Positions 19,852 through 29,502 are shown, counted from the stretch's first letter. The stretch: DNA of 64,000 bases from Rhizobium sp. (GCA_003527225.1 DPXQ01000105.1:96403-160402); one strand, 5' to 3'. Notes: generated by a model from the letters alone, not told the origin. Made by a program: numbers and translations.

Positions 19852-21381
19852 TCACTCCTCCCAATAGACCTCGGTCAGCACGTTGGACGGGATCGGTTCG
19901 TTTTCCCACAGGCCCTTCAGCTTCTTGTCCCAGATGCCGAGCTTGGGCATGACGAACAGGAACAGCGCCGGCACGTCGTCGGCGAGGATCTTCTGTGCCT
20001 CGCCGTAAAGCCTGTCCTGTTCGGCCGTGTCGGCCGTCGCCTCGATCTTCTTCAGGATGTCGTTGAAGGCCGGGTTCTTATAGCCGAAATAGTAGGGATC
20101 GCGGGCATAGATGTCGATGTCCATCGGCTCGGCATGGGCGACGATGGTCATGTCGAAGTCGCGACCCTTGAACACGTCCTGCACCCATTTGGCCGGGAAT
20201 TCGGTCGGCTCGATGTTCATCGTCACGCCGATCTCGGCAAACAGCGCCTGCATCACCTGGGCGGAACGCGGCGCATAGGCCATCTGCGGGGTCTTGATGG
20301 TGAAGTTGAAGCCGTCCGGATAGCCGGCCTCGGCCAGAAGCGCCTTGGCCTTTTCCGGATCGTATGGGTAAGTGCCGGTCAAGTCGACATAGCCGCGGTC
20401 GTTCGGCGTATAATGACTGCCGATCGGCGTGCCGTAGCCGGACCATGCGCCGTCGACGATCACCGAGCGGTCGAGCGCCATCATCAGCGCCTGGCGCACG
20501 CGCTTGTCGTCGAACGGCTTGCGCTCGTTGTTCATCCCGGCCACGACTTTGAGCTCGGTATTGCCGATCACGGTCGTGAGCTTCGCATCGTCCTTGAAGC
20601 TTTCCACCAGTTCCGGCGCGCCGAATTCGGGGAAGGCGTCGACATCGCCGGATTTCAGCGCCGCGGCCTGCGCCTGCGGGTCGGCGATGAAGCGGAAGGT
20701 GACCTTGTCCAGCTTCACCTTGACGTCTTCGTTCCAGTAGTCCGGATTGGCGGCAAGCTCCACCTTGTCGCCCTTGGCCCAGCTGACGAACTTGAAGGGG
20801 CCGGTGCCGATCGGCGTGGTCTTGGCCTCGGCCGCGCTCTTCGTTCCGACGATCACCGAGGACGGCCAGCCGAGCCAGTAGAGCAGGCTGCCGGCGGGTT
20901 CCTTCAGCTTCAGCACCAGGGTTGCGGCATCCGGCGTCTCGATTGTGTCGATGGCGGCGAAGAAGCGCTTCTGCGGATTGACACTGTCGGCCCCGCGGGC
21001 GCGCTCCAGCGAGGCCTTGGCGACCGCCGAATCGAAGGCTTCGCCGTCATGGAACTTCACGCCGTCCTCGAGCTTGAAGGTATAGGTCAGGCCGTCTTCG
21101 GAGATCTCCCAGCTTTTTGCCAGCTGCGGCTTGATCTTGCCGTCGCGGTCGATGGTGACCAGGCCCTCGAAGACGTTCTGCCAGGTCACCTGGCCGATGG
21201 CGACGGGTGCGGCGATTGTCGGGTCGAGGCCGGCGGGTTCGATGGTCACGCCGAGGATAAGGGAGGTGTTGGCGGCGGCGACGTTCCCGGCGCCCGACAG
21301 TGTCAGGGCAGTCGCGGCTACCAGCTTGATGGCAAAGGCTCGCAGCAATACACGCTTGGGCCTCAAAAATGCGCTGGTCAT
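19852..21381 (-). CDS. Peptide-type ABC transporter substrate-binding protein
   Basis: A 509-residue SBP_bac_5 family protein. A signal peptide spans about residues 1-37 (basic RPKRVLLR, hydrophobic core, AAA cleavage region). Segments KSWEISEDGLTYTFKLEDGV and PIGTGPFKFVSW are family signatures. It is first in the operon SBP - permease - permease - ATPase - ATPase - amidase. Members carry peptides, nickel, opines or sugars, and the sequence does not decide among them; the amidase neighbour suggests an amide-containing compound. Confidence 0.9.
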   Translation of the reverse strand: MTSAFLRPKRVLLRAFAIKLVAATALTLSGAGNVAAANTSLILGVTIEPAGLDPTIAAPVAIGQVTWQNVFEGLVTIDRDGKIKPQLAKSWEISEDGLTYTFKLEDGVKFHDGEAFDSAVAKASLERARGADSVNPQKRFFAAIDTIETPDAATLVLKLKEPAGSLLYWLGWPSSVIVGTKSAAEAKTTPIGTGPFKFVSWAKGDKVELAANPDYWNEDVKVKLDKVTFRFIADPQAQAAALKSGDVDAFPEFGAPELVESFKDDAKLTTVIGNTELKVVAGMNNERKPFDDKRVRQALMMALDRSVIVDGAWSGYGTPIGSHYTPNDRGYVDLTGTYPYDPEKAKALLAEAGYPDGFNFTIKTPQMAYAPRSAQVMQALFAEIGVTMNIEPTEFPAKWVQDVFKGRDFDMTIVAHAEPMDIDIYARDPYYFGYKNPAFNDILKKIEATADTAEQDRLYGEAQKILADDVPALFLFVMPKLGIWDKKLKGLWENEPIPSNVLTEVYWEE

Positions 21382-21609
21382 GACGTTCCCCTATTCTTGG
21401 CATCTCATTTTGATCCGGCGGTATATCCGGACAATGCTTCGGCAAAAATAGTGGCATCTCGCAACCGCACACACAATCGCGTTTTTGTGTTCGCGATCGG
21501 GATAGCCGGCAATTGACCGGAGCCATGGCGCATCGTCGGGCAATAGGAGGCGGGCATCCGGCAAGGCGGATGCCAGAATTCCGAGCAGTCGTTGTCTGGA
21601 AGAGGACTG

Positions 21610-22545
21610 TTAGGGTATCTGTGCGCCGGTCGTCGTCAGATAGACGGAGTAGAGCGACCTGGTGGCCGTGATGAACAGTCGGTTGCGCCTCGGCCCGCCA
21701 AAGGTCAAGTTCGCGACCGTCTGCGGTATCAGAATCTTGCCGATAAGGCTGCCGTCGGGTGAAAAGCAGTGCACGCCGTCGGCAGCACTCGTCCAGAGAT
21801 TGCCATGGATATCGAGACGGAAGCCGTCCGGAATGCCGCAGTCGATCGTGCAGAAGACACGGTCGTTTCTCAGCTTGCCATCTTCGCCGACATCGAAGAC
21901 CCTAATGTTGCGCGGCGCGGTCTCATCATGGCTTGCGGCCGAATCGGCCACATAGAGCTTCGTTTCGTCGGGAGAGAAGGCAAGGCCGTTGGGCTGCCTG
22001 AAATCGGTGACTACGGCCTGGATCTCGCCGGTCGCGGCGTCGACCTTGTAGACATTGCGGGTCGGCTGCTCAGGCTCGGCCCGATAGCCCTCGTAGTCGG
22101 AGAGGATGCCGTAGGTCGGATCGGTAAACCAGATCGAACCGTCGCTGTGCACGACGACGTCGTTCGGTGAGTTGAGCCGCTGGCCGTTGAAGCGGTCCGC
22201 AATGACCGTGATGGAGCCATCGGGTTCGGTGCGGGTCACGCGCCGCATACCATGTTCGCAAGATACCAGCCGGCCCTGACGGTCACGCGTATTGCCATTG
22301 GCGAAATTGGACGGTTCTCTGAAAACGGAAACACCGTCGCCGGGTACCCAGCGCAGCATTCTCTGGTTCGGTATGTCGCTCCAGACAAGGCAATTCAGAT
22401 CGCTGAACCAGACGGGGCCCTCGGCCCAGCGACAATCGCTATAGAGTTCATCCAGCGCTGCGGAGGGAACGATCAACTGGCGAAACCGCGGGTCGATGAT
22501 TTCATAGGGCGAGTTGCCAACTGTCGTCATGGTCTTCAGTTCCAT
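21610..22545 (-). CDS. SMP-30/gluconolactonase-family lactonase
   Basis: A 311-residue six-bladed beta-propeller of the SMP-30/XylC family, which opens sugar lactones to acids with a divalent metal. Glu42 in RWAEGPVWF, Asn in LNSPNDVVVHSDG, Asn in RQPNGLAFSPDE and Asp in CGIPDGFRLDIHGN are the expected metal ligands. The start MELKTM is preferred because GCGGAGG lies seven bases before it; an ATG five codons upstream has no ribosome site. Last gene of the sugar ABC operon, 25 bases after a permease, suggesting a lactone or aldose substrate for that importer. Confidence 0.88.
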   Translation of the reverse strand: MELKTMTTVGNSPYEIIDPRFRQLIVPSAALDELYSDCRWAEGPVWFSDLNCLVWSDIPNQRMLRWVPGDGVSVFREPSNFANGNTRDRQGRLVSCEHGMRRVTRTEPDGSITVIADRFNGQRLNSPNDVVVHSDGSIWFTDPTYGILSDYEGYRAEPEQPTRNVYKVDAATGEIQAVVTDFRQPNGLAFSPDETKLYVADSAASHDETAPRNIRVFDVGEDGKLRNDRVFCTIDCGIPDGFRLDIHGNLWTSAADGVHCFSPDGSLIGKILIPQTVANLTFGGPRRNRLFITATRSLYSVYLTTTGAQIP

Positions 22546-22570
22546 AATTGCCTCCGCCATTTCGAGGCCG

Positions 22571-23521
22571 TCACCGGCTGGCGCTGTTTCGCCCGCTCGC
22601 GAGCAGAATGACGGAGATGATGATGAGGCCGGTCAGGATCAGCCGGAAACCGGCCCCGAAACCGTAGGTATTGAGCATCGAGACGACGAGAAACAGGAAC
22701 AGGGCAGCTCCCCAGATCCCGGGAATATTGGAATCCCCGCCGGCGACAGCAGTGCCGCCAATGACCACCACCGCAATGGACATCAGCAGGTATTCCGATC
22801 CCATGTTGAGAGCCGCGCCTCCCGAAAAGCTAGCGAGCAGATAGCCGCTGATGGATGCAAGCACCGCGCAAAGCAGATAGGTCACCAAGCGCGTACCATC
22901 GACGGGAATGCCCGCCATCCTCGCCGCGAACATGCTCTGGCCGATAGCGGAAATCCAGCGGCCATAGATGTTCTTGTGCAGCAGCAGCCAGCCCGCGACC
23001 GAAATGAGCAGCGCCAGAATGGCGATGTTTGGAACGCCGGCGGTTGCCGATGTCGTGAAGTCTGCGAGCGCCGGCGGGGGCTTAATACGCAGGCCTCGGT
23101 TATACCAGATCGCGGCCGATTGGACGATGAAGCTCATCGAAAGCGTCGCGATGATCGGTGGTATGCGCAAAATCTTGATCAGCGCATAGTTACCGATACC
23201 GACCGCCAACCCGACCAGGACGGAGATCATCAGGCCGAACGGGATCATACCGTCTTCGACATTCATCAGCTTCAGCGCGATCGTGCCGGCAAGCGTCATC
23301 GTGGCCGGCACGGAGAGATCGATGTTGCCGGGGCCCAGCGTGATCACGAACATCTGGCCGACGCCGACGATCACTGCAAAGGATGCGAAGGTGAGAGAAG
23401 TCTGGGTCAATGCGAGTGCGCTTGCGCCGCCCGTAAAGAGCACGGTCACAAGCCAGACGATCGCCATGGCGACAAAGGACCAGATCCACGGCTTTCGGGA
23501 GAGGGTACGAAGGAGAGACAT
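22571..23521 (-). CDS. Ribose-type sugar ABC transporter permease
   Basis: A 316-residue BPD_transp_2 permease with about eight to ten hydrophobic segments. The GPGNIDLSVPATMTLAGTI stretch and the late VVVIGGTAVAGGDSNIPGIWG motif mark the RbsC/XylH/AraH family. It works with the second permease 23521-24465, whose stop overlaps its start by one base. Substrate class: monosaccharide or related small molecule. Confidence 0.9.
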   Translation of the reverse strand: MSLLRTLSRKPWIWSFVAMAIVWLVTVLFTGGASALALTQTSLTFASFAVIVGVGQMFVITLGPGNIDLSVPATMTLAGTIALKLMNVEDGMIPFGLMISVLVGLAVGIGNYALIKILRIPPIIATLSMSFIVQSAAIWYNRGLRIKPPPALADFTTSATAGVPNIAILALLISVAGWLLLHKNIYGRWISAIGQSMFAARMAGIPVDGTRLVTYLLCAVLASISGYLLASFSGGAALNMGSEYLLMSIAVVVIGGTAVAGGDSNIPGIWGAALFLFLVVSMLNTYGFGAGFRLILTGLIIISVILLASGRNSASR

Positions 23522-24465
23522 CAGCGATTTCTCCGTTTTTCAAGCCGATGGAACAACAAGCGGAGCGCCAGCACGATGATGAGGATCGCTCCTTGCGCCC
23601 CGATCTGCCAATCGGGAGAGATGCGCAGGAAGGACAGGAAGGAACCGGCCAGGGTCAATGTCAGGGCACCGATGACCGCTCCAATCGGTGATACACGACC
23701 GCCGACGAACTCGCCGCCGCCAAGAATGACTCCGGCAATGGACAAAAGCGTGTAGCGAAGGGCGATATTGGCATCAGCCGAGGTGGTCAGCCCGACGAGC
23801 GCAATACCCGACAATGAGGCGAAGAACCCGGCAAGTGCATAGGTGCCGGCCCTGATGGCGACGACTGACCACCCGGATCGCTCAACAGAGCGTTGATTGC
23901 CGCCGACGCCGCGCATTAGGACACCAAAGGTCGAGCGCATGACGATGAAATGCGCGACAGCTGCAATGACGATGCTGGCGATGATAGCTACGGGAACAAG
24001 CGGCGGACGTACGGTCATGATCCAGCGCGCCCAGGTCGGAGCGGATCCGCCGGGCGAAGGCAGCAAGAGCACGGCAAGGCCGGCCCAGACGAAGCTCATG
24101 CCGAGGGTGACGACGATTGACGGCAGATTGCGAAGATAGATCACGACGCCAAGGAAGGCGTAGACCGCCACCGCCCCGAGCAGGATCAGGACACCAAGCG
24201 CCGGGGATGACTGCAGGAAAGTTGCCGCGACGCATGCTGCAAAGCTCACAAACGTACCCATCGACAGGTCGAGGTCGTTGACCGCGATGATGAACATCTG
24301 CGCAATCGTCGCAAGCGCGATCGGAACGGCAAGATTGAGGAGAAGATTGAGCCCCGTGTAGCTCATGGCGCGCGGCTGCAGCCAGAATACCGCGGCAAGA
24401 AGGGCCACAAGCGAGGCCGCCGGGACGATCATACGGATCGCGGAGGACGAGAGACGCAGGTTCAT
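23521..24465 (-). CDS. Ribose-type sugar ABC transporter permease
   Basis: A 314-residue RbsC-like permease. [19 protein letters not shown] and [20 protein letters not shown] are the family signatures. Two different permeases plus one double ATPase, rather than one permease used twice, is seen in part of the family. The gene overlaps the ATPase gene by 4 bases. Confidence 0.9.
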   Translation of the reverse strand: MNLRLSSSAIRMIVPAASLVALLAAVFWLQPRAMSYTGLNLLLNLAVPIALATIAQMFIIAVNDLDLSMGTFVSFAACVAATFLQSSPALGVLILLGAVAVYAFLGVVIYLRNLPSIVVTLGMSFVWAGLAVLLLPSPGGSAPTWARWIMTVRPPLVPVAIIASIVIAAVAHFIVMRSTFGVLMRGVGGNQRSVERSGWSVVAIRAGTYALAGFFASLSGIALVGLTTSADANIALRYTLLSIAGVILGGGEFVGGRVSPIGAVIGALTLTLAGSFLSFLRISPDWQIGAQGAILIIVLALRLLFHRLEKRRNR

Positions 24466-25925
24466 GCGGCTTCTCCTTCGAAAGACGCGGCCAGGACATT
24501 GTCCTCATTGATGTCATTACCGGAAAGTTCGACCACAATTGCTCCATCGCGAAACACGTAGACCCGGTCGCACAGGCAGATTTCGTCCATTTCCGTCGAG
24601 TACCAGATGAAGGTGCGGTCCTTGGCCCGTTCGGCGCGCAAGATGTTGTAGACCTCCTGCTTGGTCCCGATGTCGACGCCCCGCATGGGGTCGTCCATCA
24701 GCACCACGGAAGCCCGTGTTGCCAGGGCGCGCGCAAACAGCACTTTCTGCTGGTTTCCGCCCGAGAGCGAAAGAATGCCGTTCAACATGTCGGGCGTCCG
24801 GATCTCCATCTGGCTCTTCCAGTCGGCGGCGAGATTCGCCTCGCGCCGGCGATCCACGAAGCCTGCCCGCGAGAGACGACCAAGGGAGGCGATTGTCAGA
24901 TTCTGCAGGATACTCCAGAGCGGAAAGGTTCCGTTCAGGCTTCGGTCGCCTGCGACGAACGCGATGGCGTCAGCGCCAGGGAACCAGTTATTGCCCTTGC
25001 GGCGGAAAAGCTCGAGTAGCATATCCGTCTGGCCGTGACCGCCGAGGCCTGCAAGGCCGATAATCTCGCCGCGATAGGCTTCGAACGCGATGGCACTGTC
25101 TTCAGAGGCGGGGAGGGTCAAGACGGGCGTGCCGGTACGCTTGCTGGCGTCCATTGCCGAGCGCGTCTGTTCCTTCACGACGCTGCCCATGGCCTGGACG
25201 AGGCTTTGAGTGGTAAAATCTCCAGCCGGCCTGTCCGTTACGACTTTGCCGTCCTTCATCACCACAATGCGATCTGCGGTCGAGAGAATTTCCCCCAGGA
25301 TATGCGAAATAAGCAGCACCGAACCGCCGGTGTCCACATAGCGCCTGACATAGGCCATCAATTGCGCCGCTAGTCCGGCATCGAGGGAGGAGGTCGGCTC
25401 GTCAAGAATGACGAGCTTCGGGGAGGGGCCGACGACAGCGAAAGCGATGGCGATTTCGACCATTTGCCGCTCGGCGATGGAGAGGTCGCCTACGGATGAC
25501 GTGCAGTTTATCCGATGACCGGGAAAGATCTCCTCCAAGGTTTCGCGCATGATGGCGTGCGCCTTGCCGCGCCAGCCCGGGCCGGCCAGGGCGCGGTGCA
25601 TGATCCTCGCATTCTCGATGATCGTCAGGTTTGTGCAGAGCGACAGCTCCTGGAATACGCAACGGATACCCTCGCCGCGCGCTACGTTGATGCCGTGCCG
25701 CGCGACCGGGGAGCCGTTATAGGAAATACTGCCCTGGTGGGGCGAGAGTCCGCCATTGATCACGTTGACAATCGTCGATTTGCCGGCGCCGTTGTGGCCA
25801 ACGAGGCCGATGCACTCGCCCGCCTGGATCGTCAGATCCACACCATTCAAGGCGCGAACGGCGCCGAAATGCACCTGGACGTCCCTGGCGGCGACGATCG
25901 CTTCTGTCTGAGCGTTCATGGTCAT
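24462..25925 (-). CDS. Ribose-type sugar ABC transporter ATPase (two-domain)
   Basis: A 487-residue protein with two tandem ATP-binding domains, as in RbsA. Domain 1 has a full Walker A (GHNGAGKST), signature [12 protein letters not shown] and Walker [12 protein letters not shown]. Domain 2 is degenerate in the P-loop (GLGGHGQTD) but has [15 protein letters not shown] and [15 protein letters not shown], the usual situation in this family. ATG at 25925; TTG one codon upstream is possible, and neither has a clear ribosome site, perhaps because of the hairpin in the upstream spacer. Confidence 0.9.
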   Translation of the reverse strand: MTMNAQTEAIVAARDVQVHFGAVRALNGVDLTIQAGECIGLVGHNGAGKSTIVNVINGGLSPHQGSISYNGSPVARHGINVARGEGIRCVFQELSLCTNLTIIENARIMHRALAGPGWRGKAHAIMRETLEEIFPGHRINCTSSVGDLSIAERQMVEIAIAFAVVGPSPKLVILDEPTSSLDAGLAAQLMAYVRRYVDTGGSVLLISHILGEILSTADRIVVMKDGKVVTDRPAGDFTTQSLVQAMGSVVKEQTRSAMDASKRTGTPVLTLPASEDSAIAFEAYRGEIIGLAGLGGHGQTDMLLELFRRKGNNWFPGADAIAFVAGDRSLNGTFPLWSILQNLTIASLGRLSRAGFVDRRREANLAADWKSQMEIRTPDMLNGILSLSGGNQQKVLFARALATRASVVLMDDPMRGVDIGTKQEVYNILRAERAKDRTFIWYSTEMDEICLCDRVYVFRDGAIVVELSGNDINEDNVLAASFEGEAA

Positions 25926-25964
25926 CAATTCGGGTTCTGATTGGATGTAAAATTGCGAAGAAGC

Positions 25965-25998
25965 CCGGGACGGCCCACCTTGCGGCGAACCGCCCCGG
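25965..25998 (-). repeat. Stem-loop in spacer between sugar-binding protein and ATPase genes
   Basis: CCGGGACGG (25965-25973) pairs with CCGCCCCGG (25990-25998): nine pairs including one G-U on the minus-strand transcript, with a 16-base loop. Its place, right after the binding-protein gene, parallels the stem-loop after dppA. Confidence 0.4.
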
Positions 25999-26024
25999 TC
26001 GGGAGTAATCCTGTTGCTCCCGCC

Positions 26025-27041
26025 TTACTTGGCGGCAGCGATTACCTTCTGAGCGTCTTCGAGGCTGTACTCGACGTTCGCTACGCCACCCTTCTGGGTG
26101 TTGGCGAGGTTGGCCTCGAGATTGCCCTGGTCGATGCGCAGGAAGGGCACCACGAGGTCTTTCTTGACTTCCTTGCCGTCGAGGATCTGCTGGGCGACCC
26201 AGAAGGCGAGCGTCGAGACGCCAGGTGCGATCGAGACCGACATGGTCTCATAACCGTTGGCATCCTTCTGCTGCTTCCACCAGAGCAATTCGTCCTCGCG
26301 GTTACCCATAACGATTGTCGGCATCGGACGGTTGGCGGCAGCGAAAGCCTGAGCGGCGCCGTAGCCGTCACCACCCTGGGTCACGACTGCCGCAACCTCG
26401 GGCAGGCTGGGAAGCACGCCGGCAACAGCGCGCTGCGCGACATCCTGGGCCCAGTCGCCATGCACGGAGCCGACGATCTTGAACTGCGGGTTTTGCTCGA
26501 CGCCGGCATGGATGCCAGCCGAGATCTCATCATCGACGAAAACGCCGGCAAGGCCGCGCACTTCGAGCAGATTGCCGCCATTCGGCATCTTCTTCGCGAG
26601 ATAATCGATCTGGCTGCGGCCCATTTCCTTGAAGTCCACAGCGATGCGCCAAGCGCAAGGTTCCGTGACGATGCCATCGAACGAGACGACCGTGATGCCG
26701 GCATCGCAGGCTTCCTTGACAGCGCCGTTGAGCGCGGTTGGCGATGCGGCATTGAGCACGATGGCATCATAGCCCTGCAGGATCAGGTTCTGGATTTGGG
26801 CGGCCTGTTCGGTGGCCTGGTTTTCTGCGGTCGTGAACGCATCCGCGGCCGCAACCTGACCCGCCTTCACGGCTTCGCCGGTCACCTTTTCCCAACTGGT
26901 CAGCATGGCCTGGCGCCAGGAGTTGCCGGCATAGTTGTTCGAAAGGGCGATTTTCTTGCCCGACGTATCCGCGAGCGCGGAGCCGGCCATAGCGACACAA
27001 AGCACGGCGACGGATGCACCGAGTACACTCTTGATTTTCAT
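26025..27041 (-). CDS. Sugar ABC transporter periplasmic binding protein
   Basis: A 338-residue Peripla_BP_4 (RbsB-like) protein with a clear signal peptide (MKIKSVLG.., cleavage near SALA-D at about residue 24). NNYAGNSWRQAML, IQNLILQGYDAIVLNAAS and VVSFDGI show the two-lobed fold. GGAGGAAAAC precedes the ATG, a strong ribosome site for an abundant protein. First gene of the operon SBP - ATPase - permease - permease - lactonase, divergent from the histidine kinase genes. Confidence 0.92.
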   Translation of the reverse strand: MKIKSVLGASVAVLCVAMAGSALADTSGKKIALSNNYAGNSWRQAMLTSWEKVTGEAVKAGQVAAADAFTTAENQATEQAAQIQNLILQGYDAIVLNAASPTALNGAVKEACDAGITVVSFDGIVTEPCAWRIAVDFKEMGRSQIDYLAKKMPNGGNLLEVRGLAGVFVDDEISAGIHAGVEQNPQFKIVGSVHGDWAQDVAQRAVAGVLPSLPEVAAVVTQGGDGYGAAQAFAAANRPMPTIVMGNREDELLWWKQQKDANGYETMSVSIAPGVSTLAFWVAQQILDGKEVKKDLVVPFLRIDQGNLEANLANTQKGGVANVEYSLEDAQKVIAAAK

Positions 27042-27084
27042 GTTTTCCTCCCATAAGCCAGCATGGCGCTTGGCGGATTCGTTG

Positions 27085-27105
27085 TGTCCACATCCTCAAT
27101 GGACA
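27085..27105. promoter_or_regulatory. Inverted repeat TGTCCA-N9-TGGACA
   Basis: Perfect six-base arms separated by nine bases, 44 bases upstream of the sugar-binding protein ATG on the minus strand. Position suits a promoter-proximal operator or a leader hairpin of that gene. It may be a response-regulator site, given the divergent kinase/regulator pair; this is inference. Confidence 0.35.
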
Positions 27106-27118
27106 GCCGAAACTCTCT

Positions 27119-27131
27119 AAAGCCGGGCTTT
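27119..27131. promoter_or_regulatory. Palindrome AAAGCCGGGCTTT
   Basis: A 13-base perfect palindrome around a central G, 78 bases upstream of the sugar-binding protein gene. Second of three symmetric sites in the 287-base divergent spacer. Confidence 0.3.
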
Positions 27132-27216
27132 GAGCTCAGCTTGATCAGAATGACCACGGCGCGCCAATCTGTACAGGCACTTTACGGCACAAATGATGCG
27201 GCAACCCGCCAGAAAT

Positions 27217-27232
27217 TTGCGGGATCCCGCAA
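27217..27232. promoter_or_regulatory. Perfect 16-base palindrome, likely operator
   Basis: TTGCGGGATCCCGCAA reads the same on both strands. It lies 176 bases from the sugar-binding protein start and 97 bases before the kinase start. A perfect 16-base palindrome is unlikely by chance in a spacer this short, and the placement fits a shared control site for the two divergent operons. Confidence 0.5.
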
Positions 27233-27328
27233 GACGGCGCGACTTGTTGGCTCTCTAATGAATGCATATGTGTAAGGCGCGTGCGGTCGCCGCAAGGATA
27301 TCGGCGGGCCGCGCCGGAGGATACCTGC

Positions 27329-28564
27329 ATGTTGGATACCGTTCACCCGGCCTTGTTCGATCACTATCTGGGCATTTCGCGCCTGCTGGCAGGTCAGCTC
27401 GATTTCCATTCCGCAATCCAGGCTGTCGATACCGAAATAAACGACATCATTCCGCATGATCATCTCGATGTCTGCATCATCATGGTCGATGGCCAGTACC
27501 ACACGGCCTATGAAAGCGGTTTTGAAACCGACTGGGGCAAGGTTCCTCCGGCGCCCCTGTCGGAAAGCCCGATCAGGTCCGTATTGTGGGGGGAGGTTGA
27601 ATACCTGCTGACCGAGGATGCCTGCACGGACGAGCGGTTCCATTTCGAGGGGGCATTCTCGCAGCCCATTCTCGAGCAGTCCCTGCGCAGCCGTCTGCAT
27701 GTGCCGCTGAAGGTTCAGGGTGACGTCATCGGCGTGCTCAGTTGCTCCAGCCGTGAGCGGGGGCTCTACGGTTTGCAGGATATTGGAAACGCCCGCGCAA
27801 TCGCCGATCTGCTCGCTCCCTATTTCTTTGCCCTGCGGGCGGCCGAACAGGCGAAGCGCTCGGCCATTGTCGAAGCTGAGGCCAGGGCGCGAGAGGAAGG
27901 TCTGAGGCTCGGCGCGCTAAAGCTGACCGGGGCGCTGGAAGCGGAACGCCAGCGGATTGGCATGGATCTCCATGATGAGACGCTCGCCGACCTTACGCGG
28001 CTCGCCCGAAGGCTGGAGCGGCAAATCCACCAGCCGGAAATCACGGGCGACGCCCTGGAGCCGATTTTCAGGGGCTTGCAGCATTGCATGCAGGACCTGC
28101 GGCAAATCATCGAAGAGGCAAAGCCGTCGATCCTGCAGCTTTTCGGCTTCGCAGAGGCAGTGGAGAACCACCTCGACCGTTCCATCCGCGACAGCGGTCT
28201 GGGTATTTCCTGGACGCTCGAAAACAATGCCGGCGGCGCGCTGGAGCGGCTGAACCAGACGGTGAGCACGGCGCTTTTCCGTATTGCGCAGGAGGCGATA
28301 AACAATGCCATCCGCCATTCTCAGGCCTCCGAGATCCTGGTTCGCCTCAAGGCTTCCGAGCGGCAAATCGTCATCGAAATCATAGACAACGGTATCGGCT
28401 TCGAGCGGCCCGTGAAGCGTGCGGGCTGCGGCATAGACAACATGAAAACCCGGGCCCGGCTGATTTCCGCTAAATTCGAGATCGCCAACAAACCGGGCCA
28501 TGGCACCGTCGTACGCGTCCAGCTCGCACCCGATTGCACACCTCAGGAGGTAGGCTCGAAATGA
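27329..28564 (+). CDS. Soluble GAF-domain sensor histidine kinase (NarX/DegS class)
   Basis: A 411-residue protein without signal peptide or membrane helix. Residues about 20-170 resemble a GAF domain (..RSRLHVPLKVQGDVIGVLSC), followed by a short coiled coil, a HisKA_3 dimerisation segment with the phospho-acceptor His215 in MDLHDETLADL, and an ATP-binding domain (INNAIRHSQASE, IIDNGIGF, GCGIDNMKTRA). It must sense a cytoplasmic signal. The ATG at 27329 has GGAGG eight bases ahead. It overlaps the response regulator by 4 bases and is divergent from a sugar ABC operon, the likely target. Confidence 0.88.
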   Translation: MLDTVHPALFDHYLGISRLLAGQLDFHSAIQAVDTEINDIIPHDHLDVCIIMVDGQYHTAYESGFETDWGKVPPAPLSESPIRSVLWGEVEYLLTEDACTDERFHFEGAFSQPILEQSLRSRLHVPLKVQGDVIGVLSCSSRERGLYGLQDIGNARAIADLLAPYFFALRAAEQAKRSAIVEAEARAREEGLRLGALKLTGALEAERQRIGMDLHDETLADLTRLARRLERQIHQPEITGDALEPIFRGLQHCMQDLRQIIEEAKPSILQLFGFAEAVENHLDRSIRDSGLGISWTLENNAGGALERLNQTVSTALFRIAQEAINNAIRHSQASEILVRLKASERQIVIEIIDNGIGFERPVKRAGCGIDNMKTRARLISAKFEIANKPGHGTVVRVQLAPDCTPQEVGSK

Positions 28565-29310
28565 ATATCCTCATCATCGAGGACGATGTCCTCCATCGCG
28601 CCTATCTGCGCGAAGCGGTGCACGCGGCTCTTCCTGAATGCGATACGCTGATCGAAGCTGAAAACGGCATGATCGGTGAGCGGCTCGCACGCGAGCATCG
28701 CTCGGCCAATATCATCATGGATCTACAGATGAGCCCCCGCAACGGCATCGAGGCCGCCAGGACGATCTGGAAAGAGCGGCCCGACACAAATATCCTGTTC
28801 TGGTCGAACTATTCCGATGAAGCCTATGTTCGGGGCGTCTCGCGTATCGTCCCGGATGGGGCCGCTTATGGCTACGTGCTGAAATCGGCATCCGACGACC
28901 GGTTGAAACTGGCGCTGCGCTCAATCTTCATCGAATCTCAATGCGTCATTGACCGCGAAGTCCGCGGCATGCAGCAGAAGAGCCTTGGCTATGGCAGCGG
29001 GTTCACCGATTCCGAATACGAAGTGCTGATCGACATCGCGCTCGGGCTTACGGACCGCGCGATCGCGCAGCGGCGCAATCTCTCGCTCAGAAGCGTGCAG
29101 AACCGACTGCAGCAGCTCTACGAAAAGCTGGATGTCTATCAAACCGCTGGCGAGGATGGTGAGGAAGGCCGGTTCAATCTGCGGACGCGAGCAATAACGA
29201 TCGCGATCCTGCGCAAGCTGCTGAACCACAATGCGCTGGAAAAGGCGGAGGCGGAACTAGCTCAATGGCTCGATGCTGGCGAGGGGACCACAAGACGCGG
29301 AAACCACTGA
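28561..29310 (+). CDS. NarL/FixJ-type response regulator
   Basis: A 249-residue regulator: receiver domain at 1-125 with acidic pair Asp8-Asp9, phospho-acceptor Asp54 and Lys108, then a LuxR-type helix-turn-helix at about 150-215 (GLTDRAIAQRRNLSLRSVQNR). The usual Met-Pro after the acceptor is Met-Ser-Pro here. The DNA-binding domain carries an extra polar insertion (YQTAGEDGEEGRF) between recognition region and last helix, and a 35-residue tail. Cotranscribed with the kinase. Confidence 0.88.
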   Translation: MNILIIEDDVLHRAYLREAVHAALPECDTLIEAENGMIGERLAREHRSANIIMDLQMSPRNGIEAARTIWKERPDTNILFWSNYSDEAYVRGVSRIVPDGAAYGYVLKSASDDRLKLALRSIFIESQCVIDREVRGMQQKSLGYGSGFTDSEYEVLIDIALGLTDRAIAQRRNLSLRSVQNRLQQLYEKLDVYQTAGEDGEEGRFNLRTRAITIAILRKLLNHNALEKAEAELAQWLDAGEGTTRRGNH

Positions 29311-29481
29311 GGATTTCAGGGCGCGCTGCATCTCCGCTCCGCCTTAGCTCAGCCTTTGCCGCGAGCGCCGACGGCCCGGTGTTATTCTCGGAAGCATTTG
29401 CCGGTAGCGATGATTGTAGCGAACGGAAGCCGGCTATCAGAAATCCGCTCGGAATAACTGCGAAAGGGGATGCGCTTCGTC

Positions 29482-29502
29482 GAAACCTGTACTATAGGTT
29501 TC
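29482..29502. promoter_or_regulatory. Inverted repeat GAAACCT-N7-AGGTTTC before the FadR-type regulator
   Basis: Seven-base perfect arms flank GTACTAT; TACTAT (29490-29495) looks like a -10 element, so a bound repressor would cover the promoter. It is 21 bases upstream of the regulator ATG, the usual place for autoregulation of a local FadR/GntR operon. Confidence 0.5.

Noticed and set aside
22514..23755. 413-codon plus-strand frame opposite the sugar permeases
   Set aside because: Extremely polar (Asp, His, Arg, Gln) as expected for the complement of hydrophobic membrane codons.
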